The notes beneath the pieces are model-generated. The model searched no databases and was not told the DNA's origin. It was given only the letters and a program-made list of their open reading frames with translations. Below are positions 54,247-63,426 of a stretch of 64,000 nucleotides of DNA, piece by piece. The stretch is from Cesiribacter sp. SM1 (GTDB lineage Bacteria; Bacteroidota; Bacteroidia; Cytophagales; Cyclobacteriaceae), in NCBI RefSeq assembly GCF_020178975.1, contig NZ_JAHXBU010000089.1, positions 248,001 through 312,000 of the forward strand, read 5' to 3'. The stretch's first letter is position 1. Each line of letters opens with the position of its first letter. The translations under genes were made by a program, and so were the position numbers.

Positions 54247-55422
54247 ATGAGCTTCATCACCTTAAATAAGCCTGCAGCAGCCACTCAGCTGGCGGGCCAG
54301 CAAACCTCGGGAAGATACCTTTCACTGGATGTACTCAGAGGCTTAACCATTGCACTGATGGTTGTTGTTAATAATCCCGGAAGCTGGGGCAGCATTTATG
54401 CTCCCTTCAGGCATGCAGCCTGGCATGGCTTTACCCTTACCGATCTGGTGTTTCCTTCTTTCCTCTTTGTGGTTGGCAATGCCATGAGCTTTAGCATGCG
54501 CAAATTTGAACTTCAGCCTGACAGTGTGTTTCTGGCAAAGGTTATCAAGCGAACTGCCCTTATTTTTGGCATTGGGCTGTTTCTGCATCTTTTTCCCTTT
54601 ATAAGCCGCACAACAGAAGGCCAGCTGGTGCTTAAGGAATTTACAGGGGTGCGCATTATGGGAGTACTGCAGCGCATTGCCCTCTGCTATTTTATTGCAG
54701 CCATGGTACTGCATTACCTGAAGCCTAAAGGCGCACTTATCTTCAGTCTTTTTGCCCTTTTCGGATACTGGGCCATTTTATACATTTTTGGCGATAGTGC
54801 AGCACCCTATAGCCTGGAAGGCAATGCTGCTTTAAAGTTTGACTCACTTTTCATACCCGATCAAAATCTATACAAAGGTTTTGGAATTCCCTTCGATCCG
54901 GAAGGACTCCTTAGCACCCTGCCTGCAGTGGTGAATGTAATAGCAGGATACTTTGCAGGTAAATTCATCCGGAAAAATGGAAACAACCTGCAGTCTGTTC
55001 TCATACTAACGGTAGCAGGTGCTTTGCTGATAGGCGCAGCCCTGGCATGGGATACACAATTTCCTATCAACAAACCCTTATGGACCAGTTCTTATGTATT
55101 GCATTCCGTAGGCCTTTGCTCAATATTACTGGCAAGCCTTATGCTGGTGATTGAAATAGCCGGCTATACTAAATGGGCCTACTTCTTCGAGGCCTTTGGT
55201 AAAAACCCCTTATTTATCTTTGCTTTTGCCACCCTGGTCATCAAGCTGCTGAATTTTATTCAGGTAGAAGGTAAGAGCCTGCAAATGGGGATTTATACCA
55301 ACCTCTTCCTTAGCTGGACGGAAGGAAAAACTGCTTCCCTCCTCTTTGCCCTTAGCTATATGCTGCTGATGTGGCTGGTAGGTTACTGGATGGACAAGAA
55401 AAAGATTTATGTTAAAGTGTAA
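54247..55422 (+). CDS. NagX-like membrane acyltransferase (DUF5009/HGSNAT family)
   Basis: A 391-residue integral membrane protein with about ten hydrophobic helices. The start RYLSLDVLRGLTIALMVVVNNPGSW and TDLVFPSFLFVVGNAM are the signature of the heparan-alpha-glucosaminide N-acetyltransferase/NagX family. A bacterial NagX is found in GlcNAc-catabolism operons, where it may act on amino sugars at the membrane. It follows nagZ by 49 bp on the same strand and is likely co-transcribed. Exact activity unproven. Confidence 0.87.
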   Translation: MSFITLNKPAAATQLAGQQTSGRYLSLDVLRGLTIALMVVVNNPGSWGSIYAPFRHAAWHGFTLTDLVFPSFLFVVGNAMSFSMRKFELQPDSVFLAKVIKRTALIFGIGLFLHLFPFISRTTEGQLVLKEFTGVRIMGVLQRIALCYFIAAMVLHYLKPKGALIFSLFALFGYWAILYIFGDSAAPYSLEGNAALKFDSLFIPDQNLYKGFGIPFDPEGLLSTLPAVVNVIAGYFAGKFIRKNGNNLQSVLILTVAGALLIGAALAWDTQFPINKPLWTSSYVLHSVGLCSILLASLMLVIEIAGYTKWAYFFEAFGKNPLFIFAFATLVIKLLNFIQVEGKSLQMGIYTNLFLSWTEGKTASLLFALSYMLLMWLVGYWMDKKKIYVKV

Positions 55423-55581
55423 TCTTTGCGCAGCAGCAGCTAAACGGCACTAAGCGGCTTTATTACGCCCTCCTTCAATGCAAAATAACATCAGCCCTGC
55501 CTGCTATCAAACCATTCTTCCAGTTATCAATATCGTTTACAGCGCCATATAAAATCCTTTTTATATTGAAGCCCATCACCC

Positions 55582-55589
55582 TATATTTG
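55582..55589 (+). promoter_or_regulatory. Possible -7 element of the deoR-type gene
   Basis: TATATTTG fits the consensus TAnnTTTG and lies 25 bp before the ATG at 55615, a plausible 5' leader. No matching -33 element at the usual spacing. Confidence 0.45.
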
Positions 55590-55614
55590 TAAATTATCTC
55601 ATATCATCAGGTAT

Positions 55615-56358
55615 ATGTTAAAGGAAGAACGTCAGGATTTTATCATAAAGCAGATCAACCTGCACAACAAAGTGCTCTCGTCTGATTTAAGCATTAAACT
55701 TAATGTATCTGAAGATACTGTAAGAAGAGACTTAAATGAGCTGGCCGAAAGCGGAAAAATCCTGAAAGTTCATGGTGGTGCCCTCTCCAAATCATTTCAC
55801 TATCCTTTTCAGGCTAATGATGTTTATGCAAAAGAGTCTAAGAAGCACATTGCCCAGAAAGTAATTCAGCTACTAAAGGACGACATGACAGTGCTTGTTG
55901 GAGGCGGTACTACCATGATAGAGGTAGCACGCCTGATTCCTGATGGTTTAAAATGCACATTTTTTACTGTAAGCCCGCTGGTTGCACTGGAGCTGGCAGA
56001 GCACAACAGCGTAACAGTTATTTTATTGGGAGGGCAGCTCTCTAAAAACGCACAAATAAACATAGGCGCACAGGTCGTAAACCAGCTGTATGAAATCAAA
56101 GTTGATCTGTGCATTTTAGGTGCCAACAGCATCTCACTGGAGGAGGGCGTTACCGACTCCGACTGGGAGGTTGTTCAGGTAAAAAAGGCCATGATGAGAA
56201 GTGCGAAAAAAGTAGTGATCATGAGCATTGCTGAAAAACTAAACTCCAGCCAGGATTTGAAGGTTTGCGATTTAAGCAATGTCCATTACCTGGTTACAGA
56301 CCTGAAACCATCGATCCCTTCTCTCAAAGGATACACCAAAGCAGTAACGGTGTTATGA
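55615..56358 (+). CDS. DeoR/GlpR family transcriptional regulator
   Basis: A 247-residue regulator. The N-terminal winged helix-turn-helix has LKEERQDFIIKQI and the DNA-reading helix VSEDTVRRDLNEL (about residues 28-40). The C-terminal sugar-phosphate isomerase-like sensor domain shows LVGGGTTMIEVARLI, FFTVSPLVALELA and ILLGGQLS. DeoR proteins of this kind release DNA on binding a phosphorylated sugar. GlcN-6-P, GlcNAc-6-P or MurNAc-6-P are good candidates given nagB, nagZ and murQ around it. It lies 192 bp after the NagX-like gene with its own promoter-like element, and converges with the symporter. Confidence 0.92.
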   Translation: MLKEERQDFIIKQINLHNKVLSSDLSIKLNVSEDTVRRDLNELAESGKILKVHGGALSKSFHYPFQANDVYAKESKKHIAQKVIQLLKDDMTVLVGGGTTMIEVARLIPDGLKCTFFTVSPLVALELAEHNSVTVILLGGQLSKNAQINIGAQVVNQLYEIKVDLCILGANSISLEEGVTDSDWEVVQVKKAMMRSAKKVVIMSIAEKLNSSQDLKVCDLSNVHYLVTDLKPSIPSLKGYTKAVTVL

Positions 56359-56480
56359 GTACATTCGGGCTTAGTTAATGTTTCACTAGCCGCTGTTCTT
56401 CAGGCATACTTTTACTGCAGCCTGCAATCATTTAGAGCCGGACTTGGCACCTTCTATTGCAAATTGGCTACAGGCTTTGT

Positions 56481-57986
56481 CTATGCCGGCATTTTAGATG
56501 CCGTATTGATACTCTTCTGATCTGTTTTGTATAATCCACTCGTTGCCAGCAGTAAAAGCATGGTGATGGCAGCATTTACCACAATAAGCTCAAAACCCAT
56601 GGCGTAGCCTGTCCATTCAACAGAATTGGCATCAAACACATAGGTAATAGCCGGAGCAAGAATGCAGATAAAAGGCACAAGCCTGTCGGCCACGGCACGG
56701 TTGCCCATCATACCATAAGCGAACAGTCCCAGCAGCGGGCCATAGGTATAACCAGCCGCCCTAAAGATTGCATTTACAACAGAATCATCATTAATGATTC
56801 TGAAAACCAGGATCACCAGCAGCATAATAACCGAAAAAACCACATGCACCACATGCCGGGTGCGGATGAGCCCGGGATCATTCTTGTTTTCCTTTTTATC
56901 GAAACCCAGAAAGTCAACACAAAACGAAGTGGTTAGCGCCGTAAGTGCCGAATCTGTGGTAGCAAAAGTGGCTGCAGTAAGTCCCAGCATAAAAATAATG
57001 GCAGGCAAAACACTCAGGTGGTTCAGGGCAATTTCAGGAAACAGGTGGTCTGGTGTTCGCAGAGAAGTCAGATCTACTCCCCGGACAGCAGCATACTGAT
57101 ACAACAGTGCCCCTACACTCAGAAAAAATATGTTGATGAAGACAAACACCACCGTAAAGGTGAGCATGTTCTTCTGGGCTTCCCCGATGTTTTTGCAGCT
57201 TAGGTTTTTCTGCATCAGGTCCTGATCCAGGCCTGTCATGGCAATTGTAACAAAGATACCCCCTATGAAATGCTTCAGAAAGTGGGTTTTACTCGCCATA
57301 AAATCTTCCCAGAAAAAGATTTTCGAATAGGAGCTTTCTTTAACTGCCTCAAAGGTTTGTGCCAGGTCCATACCCATACTCCTGGAGATAAACCAGATTG
57401 ACAGCAATACCGAAGAAAGCAGGAACAGGGTTTGCAGGGTATCTGTGATTACGATGGTTTTAAGACCTCCTTTGTGGGTATACAGCCAGATAAGCACCAG
57501 GCATATGGCAACCGTTGCTGCAAATGGCACATTCCAGGCATCAAAAATAAACTTCTGCAGCACAATAGCCACCAAGTAAAGTCTGAAGGCTGAACCGATA
57601 ACCCTGGATATCAGAAAGATCATGGCACCTGATTTGTAGCTCCAGTAGCCCAGCCGCCTCTCAAGATAAGTGTAAATAGAGATCAGATTAAGCCTGTAGT
57701 ACAATGGCAGCAGCACAGTGGCTATAAGTACAAAACCAACTGCATTGCCTAACACAAACTGAAAATAACCAAAACTACTGTTGACAACGGCCCCGGGCAC
57801 TGATATGAACGTTACCCCTGATAGCGCGGTGCCAATCATGCCAAAGGCAACAAAATACCATTTTGAATTTCGGTTGGCTATAAAAAAGCTTGAATTGTCA
57901 GATGCGCCTTTAGAAGTGATGTATGAAATGAAAATCAGTACGGCGAAGTAACCAATAAGGAAGGTTAAGAGAACGATCGGGGGCAT
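56481..57986 (-). CDS. Sodium:solute symporter (SSS family)
   Basis: A 501-residue inner-membrane transporter with about 13 hydrophobic helices and the SSS core: FFIANRNSKWYFVAFGMIGTALSGVTF, GNAVGFVLIATVLLPLYYRL, TDTLQTLFLL, and GLTAATFATTDSALTALTTSFCVDF. It imports a small solute with Na+. It lies directly downstream of murQ on the same strand, so MurNAc, GlcNAc-MurNAc or sialic-acid-like sugars are likely cargo. In Tannerella a MurNAc transporter is encoded beside murQ, which agrees with this. Unlike a PTS it would not phosphorylate the sugar. Confidence 0.88.
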   Translation of the reverse strand: MPPIVLLTFLIGYFAVLIFISYITSKGASDNSSFFIANRNSKWYFVAFGMIGTALSGVTFISVPGAVVNSSFGYFQFVLGNAVGFVLIATVLLPLYYRLNLISIYTYLERRLGYWSYKSGAMIFLISRVIGSAFRLYLVAIVLQKFIFDAWNVPFAATVAICLVLIWLYTHKGGLKTIVITDTLQTLFLLSSVLLSIWFISRSMGMDLAQTFEAVKESSYSKIFFWEDFMASKTHFLKHFIGGIFVTIAMTGLDQDLMQKNLSCKNIGEAQKNMLTFTVVFVFINIFFLSVGALLYQYAAVRGVDLTSLRTPDHLFPEIALNHLSVLPAIIFMLGLTAATFATTDSALTALTTSFCVDFLGFDKKENKNDPGLIRTRHVVHVVFSVIMLLVILVFRIINDDSVVNAIFRAAGYTYGPLLGLFAYGMMGNRAVADRLVPFICILAPAITYVFDANSVEWTGYAMGFELIVVNAAITMLLLLATSGLYKTDQKSINTASKMPA

Positions 57987-58026
57987 AGCAACTATAGATT
58001 TATGATGGAAGGATTACATCGCTGCA

Positions 58027-58066
58027 GCGAATGCCGGCAAACCTGCGGGAGTTTGCCGGCATTCGC
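58027..58066 (-). terminator. Long perfect hairpin between murQ and the symporter gene
   Basis: 16-bp perfect arms (58027-58042 / 58051-58066) with an 8-base loop and no T-run, in the 114-bp gap between murQ and the symporter. It may attenuate or process the murQ transcript so that the two genes are expressed at different levels. Confidence 0.55.
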
Positions 58067-58100
58067 CTACAAACAACATTTGCCTAAAGGAGGCAGCTGA

Positions 58101-58913
58101 TTAAGACGACAAAAGTACACTATCTATTGCTTTGCGCACCCCGCCATGCTGTTCTAACAGAACTGAGGCTGCCTGTTCATCAAGCCCGGTTTCCATCATA
58201 ACAATTCTGACACCTCGCTTAAATAGCTTATGGTTTGTAAGTTGCATATCCACCATTTTGTTACCCTTTACACGCCCCAGCTGAATCATTACTGATGTAC
58301 TTAACATGTTCAGTACCAGTTTTTGCGCCGTGCCAGATTTCATTCGTGTTGAGCCGGAAAGAAACTCTGCCCCCACCACTACCTCTACAGGATACTTAGA
58401 AACTGCCGCCACGGGGCTACCCTGGTTACACACAATGCAGCCTGTTACAATACAGTGTTCATTTGCTTTTTTAAGCCCGCCGATCACATAGGGAGTAGTG
58501 CCAGATGCAGCCAGGCCTACCAACACATCCTTTTCGCTTATCTGAAACTGCTGCAAATCAATCCAGGCCTGTTCTGTATCATCTTCAGCAAACTCTACTG
58601 CTTTTCTTATAGCAGTATCACCACCGGCAATAATACCTACCACCCAATCGAAGGGAACGCCAAAGGTAGGAGGGCATTCCGAAGCATCTACAATACCAAG
58701 CCTGCCACTGGTGCCTGCCCCAATATAGAACAGCCTGCCACCCTCTTTCATTTTAGCGGCAGTAACCAGCGCCAGCTGCTCTATTTGCGGAAGCGCCTTT
58801 TCCACAGCATCAGGAACGGTTTTATCCTCCTTGTTTATATTCTCCAGGATCTCCTTTACAGACATGCTTTCAAGGTGATTGTAGCTAGAGTCTTTCTCTG
58901 TTATAATTTCCAT
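58101..58913 (-). CDS. murQ: N-acetylmuramic acid 6-phosphate etherase MurQ
   Basis: A 270-residue SIS-domain lyase that splits the lactyl ether of MurNAc-6-P to give GlcNAc-6-P and D-lactate. Signature motifs are GAGTSGRLGIVDASECPPTFG (catalytic Glu in SEC), IAGGDTAIRKAVEFAEDD, the GLAASGTTPYVIGGL loop and GAEFLSGSTRMKSGTAQKL. Length is somewhat shorter than E. coli MurQ (298). It is the key step of cell-wall sugar salvage and links the outer hydrolases (NamZ, NagZ) to the NagB fusion. It is divergent from the phosphodiester glycosidase gene. Confidence 0.95.
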   Translation of the reverse strand: MEIITEKDSSYNHLESMSVKEILENINKEDKTVPDAVEKALPQIEQLALVTAAKMKEGGRLFYIGAGTSGRLGIVDASECPPTFGVPFDWVVGIIAGGDTAIRKAVEFAEDDTEQAWIDLQQFQISEKDVLVGLAASGTTPYVIGGLKKANEHCIVTGCIVCNQGSPVAAVSKYPVEVVVGAEFLSGSTRMKSGTAQKLVLNMLSTSVMIQLGRVKGNKMVDMQLTNHKLFKRGVRIVMMETGLDEQAASVLLEQHGGVRKAIDSVLLSS

Positions 58914-59508
58914 ATGTATAATATTCTATTGCCATCAATAATCTTCTGTTGTCTGAGCACACTGCAGGAATTTTATCTTTTTCCTGCACCAATGCCATAT
59001 TCCATCATCTTCTAAACTTCCAGCATACTCCCCTCTGGTAAACGATGGGCAGATGCACTAAATCATTCAGTCCTGTATAAAAAGACAAAAGCCAGCGATT
59101 GCCTAAGCAGCCTTAAAAGCATTGCCCTACTTGTTATCTCTGTACTGCACTTCTGTTTACTGGAGAAATGAGAATGCGCATGAAACCGCAAAAACACGAA
59201 AGGTGCAGAGGAGTACACCACTATAGACTGTCAAAATTTAGCAAATGATATTGTTTTATGCAATATTATTAAATAAATCTTGCATAAACCTGCAAACAAT
59301 ATTATTTTAAACCAGGCAATATGAGTTTTATTATCTGCAGCAGACTAACTCTTTTCCCAAACCTGCTATACTTGCCTGCCTGGCCCGGAAGAAATATCCT
59401 GCAGCCATTGGCAGCATTTATAAGGTAACAAGGTAACATGGGATAAAATTGTACATCGGGCCTGCAGAATTCCCTGGCTTTTTCACCTCTGACTAAATTT
59501 TTAAAGGC
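58914..59508. other. Divergent regulatory region of murQ and the phosphodiester glycosidase gene
   Basis: 595 bp, very AT-rich in the middle, with a nested set of inverted repeats at 59244-59306 (listed separately). No gene is seen. It must drive both the murQ-symporter unit and the glycosidase-namZ unit. Confidence 0.45.
59244..59306. promoter_or_regulatory. Nested dyads, probable operator
   Basis: Inner palindrome AATGATATTG-TTTTATG-CAATATTATT (59244-59270, one mismatch). TTTATGCAA (59255-59263) is repeated in perfect inverse as TTGCATAAA (59280-59288), and CAATATTATT recurs directly at 59297-59306. The cluster sits between two divergent cell-wall-sugar units and is a good candidate site for the nearby DeoR-type regulator. 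Confidence 0.5.
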
Positions 59509-62500
59509 ATGCACAACCACCGCAAATATATGCCTTTCATGAGCAGCATATTTTCTAAACATCTGTTCTTTCTAAGCATACTACTGGCAGTGAATCTGTT
59601 GGCAGCAAGGGCACAATCCTTTAACCTACAGTGGGCAGCACGCCAGGATCTCAACGTTCTGCTCCCACCCTCTGTTAGAATTTATGAGGCAAACGGTACT
59701 TTGCCTGATGGAGCCCCCATACGTGCCACCTATGCTACCATAGACCTAAGCGATAAAAACCTACACTTCCGCGCAGTAGGCAGCAATACCCTTCGGCAAA
59801 CTACCCGGGAGGCCTACCGGCAAAATCACGGAATACTGGCCATCAATGGTGGTTACTTTTCTGCCAATTCTTCTGTAAGCCTGCTTGTTTCTGATGGCGA
59901 AGTAATAGCAAAGGGCGCTGCAGGAACACCTGTAAGAGGTGCCTTTGGCCTGGTAAATGGCAAACCTGAAATTGTATGGCCTTTTGTATCTGAACCGGAC
60001 AACAGCCTTTACTACTACTCCAGCCCGAAACCACCCTCAGCTGCTACAGGAGGAGCCAGGCGCTGGATGGCAAGCCAGGCGGTAGGAGGTGGTCCTGTAT
60101 TGGTGAAAGAAGGTAAAATCAGAGACACCAGCAAAGAAGAGGGTTTTGCCGGAAGCCACCTGGACCGCCACCCGCGTTCTGCCATAGGCTACCTGAATGA
60201 GCACACGGTGCTGGTGATGGTAGTAGATGGCAGGCAACAGGCTAGTGCAGGTGTTACCATAAAAGAATTAGCCCGGCTTATGCTGGAGGCAGGCTGCCTG
60301 GAAGCAGTAAACCTGGATGGCGGTGGCTCATCAGCCCTTGTAGCAGCCGATGAAGTAGCAAACATTCCTACTGATATTCCGGGTGGCAACCGCTACAGCC
60401 TTCGTAAAAATGCTTCAGCCCTGGTATTGTCGGAGCTCACGCCTACAGCAAAGCATCAGGTGCATTATATAGATACTGACAGCCGCTCTTATACTGAAAG
60501 GGGATTATGGCGCAACAGCAACCAGCTTCATCAGTACGGCAACACCGCCTCCCGCCTGGCCTCGGCAAATAAGGAGTACAATAAAGCAATTTATTATTTC
60601 GATAGCATTGGCCGCAACAGGTATCAGCTGGCCGCCTGGTGGACGGTAAACACCGAAGCAAATACCAGAGAAGCCCGGTATGTGGTACACCATGGCAACA
60701 AGACAGATACCCTGCGGGTGAACCAGGCTTCTCTATCCGCCAGCGGCAAGTGGAATGTACTTGGAGAATACAGGCTTGGCCCCGGTGATTATCTGGAGCT
60801 GATCGGAAATAAGCAGGATGGCAAGCTGGTGGCAGATGCTATACGACTGGTAACGCTGGAAGCACTGCCTGAGCTGCGCCCGCGCGGAGATTTACGGATT
60901 GCCGTAATCAGCGACCTTAACTCCGGCCTGGGCGCCGCCACCTATGAATGGCAGGTAGACAGCATCATAGCCCGCATACCGCGTATCTGGCAGCCAGACC
61001 TGGTGATTTGCGGAGGCGATATGGTTGCCGGCATGGGCGTTTCTGATACCAGCACCCTCTCCAAGATGTGGGCCGGTTTCGATAAACACATTGCAAGCCC
61101 TTTGCGAAAGGCAAACATTCCCTTTGCATTTACCCTGGGCAACCACGATGGGCCCCGCTCCTATCCAGCAGAGCGTAAAGCAACTGCAGCTTACTGGAAT
61201 AAGCCTGAAAGCGAAACAGGATTACAATTTACAGACCGCAGCCACTTTCCCCACTACTACTCTTTTGTGAAAGACAGTGTATTTGTAGTCTCCTGGGATG
61301 CTTCCTCTGCCGAGATAACAGAAGAGAACCTACGCTGGATGGCAACGCAATTTGAGAAGGAGGAAGCAAAAAAGGCAAAATTCCGGTTTGTGATAGGCCA
61401 CATGCCCCTGTACAGTGTAGCCCAGGAGCGTAACTCTGCAGGCAATGTATTGGCACAGCCAGAAAAGCTGCGCCAGCTGCTGCAAAAATACAAGGTCCAT
61501 ACCTACATCAGTGGCCACCAGCATGCATACTATCCCGGTAAGCGGGGTGCACTGGAGCTGCTGAATGCCGGCGCCGCAGGTGCTGGTGCCAGAGGCTGGC
61601 TTGGAATGGAAAATACGCCCCTGCACACCATCACCATCATGGACCTGTTTTATGAACAGGACAGCATTACGTACACCACTTACGACATACAGCAAAGGGC
61701 TGCCAAAGACATGGCTGTTTTAGACGATAATGCCTTACCTACTGTTATGTTTGGCATCAATGGCCACCTCCTGCGCCACAATGTGCCGGAAGCGCAGGAG
61801 GCCTCAGGCGTTTTCTCCGGCTTCAACACAACTGCAGAGAATGGATTAGCAGGCAAAGGCTATGCAAGGGCAAAGATCAGCAATGGTAAGTTAATGCTTG
61901 ATGGTGACATTAGCGGCCTGGGAGCAGAGGCACGAAGCACCCCCCTTACCTTAGGCTTATACTCAGGCAGAAATACAGAAGAAGGCCAGCTGCTGCATCC
62001 GATCAGGTTCAGTCCAAAAAAAGGGGGCTCCGGTACATTTAAAGGCACATTCGACCTCACAGAAGAGCTGGCAGAACTTTTGTCGGCAGGAGCACTCTAC
62101 CTCATGCTCCGTACAGATAACCAGCCACAGGGAATCCTGCGAGCACAGTTATATGCTGCTCCTAACAGTCCGCCGGCAGCTCCGTCTTTTACTTCTCATA
62201 ACGAGCGCAATGTATACGCAGTACGCAATGTAGAAGCGCTGTACTCCATAAACTGGGCAAAATCAGCTGATCCTGATGGTGATTTTGTGGCATACACCTA
62301 CCAGGTGGCCACCGATAACCAGTTCAGCAACCTGCTCCTGAATAAAAAAACAGGTCGTGTTCCTTTCCTTAAACTAACAGAAGAAGAGTGGTACCAATGG
62401 CTGGGGGAGTCTGCAGAAGGAGAAACCGTTCAGCTTTACCACCGCATAATTGCAACAGATGGCAAACACCTCTCCTATGGGCCTGCTGCTTCCCTTAGGC

Positions 62501-63405
62501 TGATGAAAAGCCATGAGCCCCTGGAAGATTATATAGAAGTAGCGCCTCCTGATTATGTATTTGATGGCAAGATAGAAAACGCAGCCGGTGCCGGCTATGG
62601 AGCCCTCTGGGACAAGCAAGGAAAGCTATGGCTGGCCGATTATAACGGGGCACTTATCATCAAGCTGCAGAACGGCAGCCCTGCACCCTTTTCACCCCTT
62701 AAGTCTATCAGTGTAAATGGCACTAACTATTCCCTTAACCCGGTTAATGGCATAGGCTTAGACCTGGACGGCAACATACTGGTTGGCCGTAACCGCCATC
62801 TGCTAAAAATAAACGCCGGCACCGGCGAGGGCATGGCAGTCTGGGAAGTACCTGAAGGCAGACGGGCTATTACGTCTCCCAGGGTTAACAACAAGGGAGA
62901 GATCTATGCCATGTCGCTCTTCGCCGAAGACCCAAATTATGTACTAAAACAAAGCATAAAAGATCCTGCCACTTTTGAGCTGATCCGCAGCCTGGATCTG
63001 CCCAACCGCATCCTTGCCCGCACCTTTGATATGACAACCGACGGACTTACCCTGTACTTTCCCAACCCCGGCAGCCCCAGTATTCAAAAGTACAGCAGCA
63101 AAGACGGCATCACTTATACACAAGCGGAAGACATCAGCAGCACACTGGCAGGCTGCAATGCCCTGCAGCTTGCCGGTAACAGCGCTATATACACGGCTGT
63201 ACGCTCCAATGGCATACTCCCTGCTACTTTTCACTTTCGAGATGATGCGCGTAAAATAATGTGGACACTGCCCCTGCCGGAGCTTAACGGAGCCGAAGCC
63301 AGGGGCATAGGAGTATCGCCAGATGGAGAAACCCTCATTTTTTGCAGCTGGGATAAAGGCGGTGGTTTTTACCGCTACACATTAAAACGGGATGTACCAA
63401 AATAG
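59509..63405 (+). CDS. Multidomain phosphodiester glycosidase (NAGPA) / metallophosphoesterase exoenzyme
   Basis: A 1298-residue exported mosaic. After the signal peptide (best start possibly the Met at 59539, MSSIFSKHLFF) comes an NAGPA/DUF2233 domain (about 45-315) with AINGGYFS, RSAIGYL and NLDGGGSSAL. A golvesin/xanthan-lyase-like carbohydrate-binding domain follows (about 320-455). Next is a calcineurin-like phosphoesterase (about 462-700) with ISDLNSG, CGGDMVAG, LGNHDG and ISGHQHAY, then a CHRD-like beta domain (about 745-884), a fibronectin-like domain (about 890-1005) and an NHL-like propeller (about 1015-1298). NAGPA enzymes release GlcNAc from phosphodiesters. The combination suits removal of sugar-phosphate decorations from cell-wall polymers. 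namZ follows 21 bp later. Confidence 0.88.
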   Translation: MHNHRKYMPFMSSIFSKHLFFLSILLAVNLLAARAQSFNLQWAARQDLNVLLPPSVRIYEANGTLPDGAPIRATYATIDLSDKNLHFRAVGSNTLRQTTREAYRQNHGILAINGGYFSANSSVSLLVSDGEVIAKGAAGTPVRGAFGLVNGKPEIVWPFVSEPDNSLYYYSSPKPPSAATGGARRWMASQAVGGGPVLVKEGKIRDTSKEEGFAGSHLDRHPRSAIGYLNEHTVLVMVVDGRQQASAGVTIKELARLMLEAGCLEAVNLDGGGSSALVAADEVANIPTDIPGGNRYSLRKNASALVLSELTPTAKHQVHYIDTDSRSYTERGLWRNSNQLHQYGNTASRLASANKEYNKAIYYFDSIGRNRYQLAAWWTVNTEANTREARYVVHHGNKTDTLRVNQASLSASGKWNVLGEYRLGPGDYLELIGNKQDGKLVADAIRLVTLEALPELRPRGDLRIAVISDLNSGLGAATYEWQVDSIIARIPRIWQPDLVICGGDMVAGMGVSDTSTLSKMWAGFDKHIASPLRKANIPFAFTLGNHDGPRSYPAERKATAAYWNKPESETGLQFTDRSHFPHYYSFVKDSVFVVSWDASSAEITEENLRWMATQFEKEEAKKAKFRFVIGHMPLYSVAQERNSAGNVLAQPEKLRQLLQKYKVHTYISGHQHAYYPGKRGALELLNAGAAGAGARGWLGMENTPLHTITIMDLFYEQDSITYTTYDIQQRAAKDMAVLDDNALPTVMFGINGHLLRHNVPEAQEASGVFSGFNTTAENGLAGKGYARAKISNGKLMLDGDISGLGAEARSTPLTLGLYSGRNTEEGQLLHPIRFSPKKGGSGTFKGTFDLTEELAELLSAGALYLMLRTDNQPQGILRAQLYAAPNSPPAAPSFTSHNERNVYAVRNVEALYSINWAKSADPDGDFVAYTYQVATDNQFSNLLLNKKTGRVPFLKLTEEEWYQWLGESAEGETVQLYHRIIATDGKHLSYGPAASLRLMKSHEPLEDYIEVAPPDYVFDGKIENAAGAGYGALWDKQGKLWLADYNGALIIKLQNGSPAPFSPLKSISVNGTNYSLNPVNGIGLDLDGNILVGRNRHLLKINAGTGEGMAVWEVPEGRRAITSPRVNNKGEIYAMSLFAEDPNYVLKQSIKDPATFELIRSLDLPNRILARTFDMTTDGLTLYFPNPGSPSIQKYSSKDGITYTQAEDISSTLAGCNALQLAGNSAIYTAVRSNGILPATFHFRDDARKIMWTLPLPELNGAEARGIGVSPDGETLIFCSWDKGGGFYRYTLKRDVPK

Positions 63406-63426
63406 TGCCGCCAAATATTAATCACC

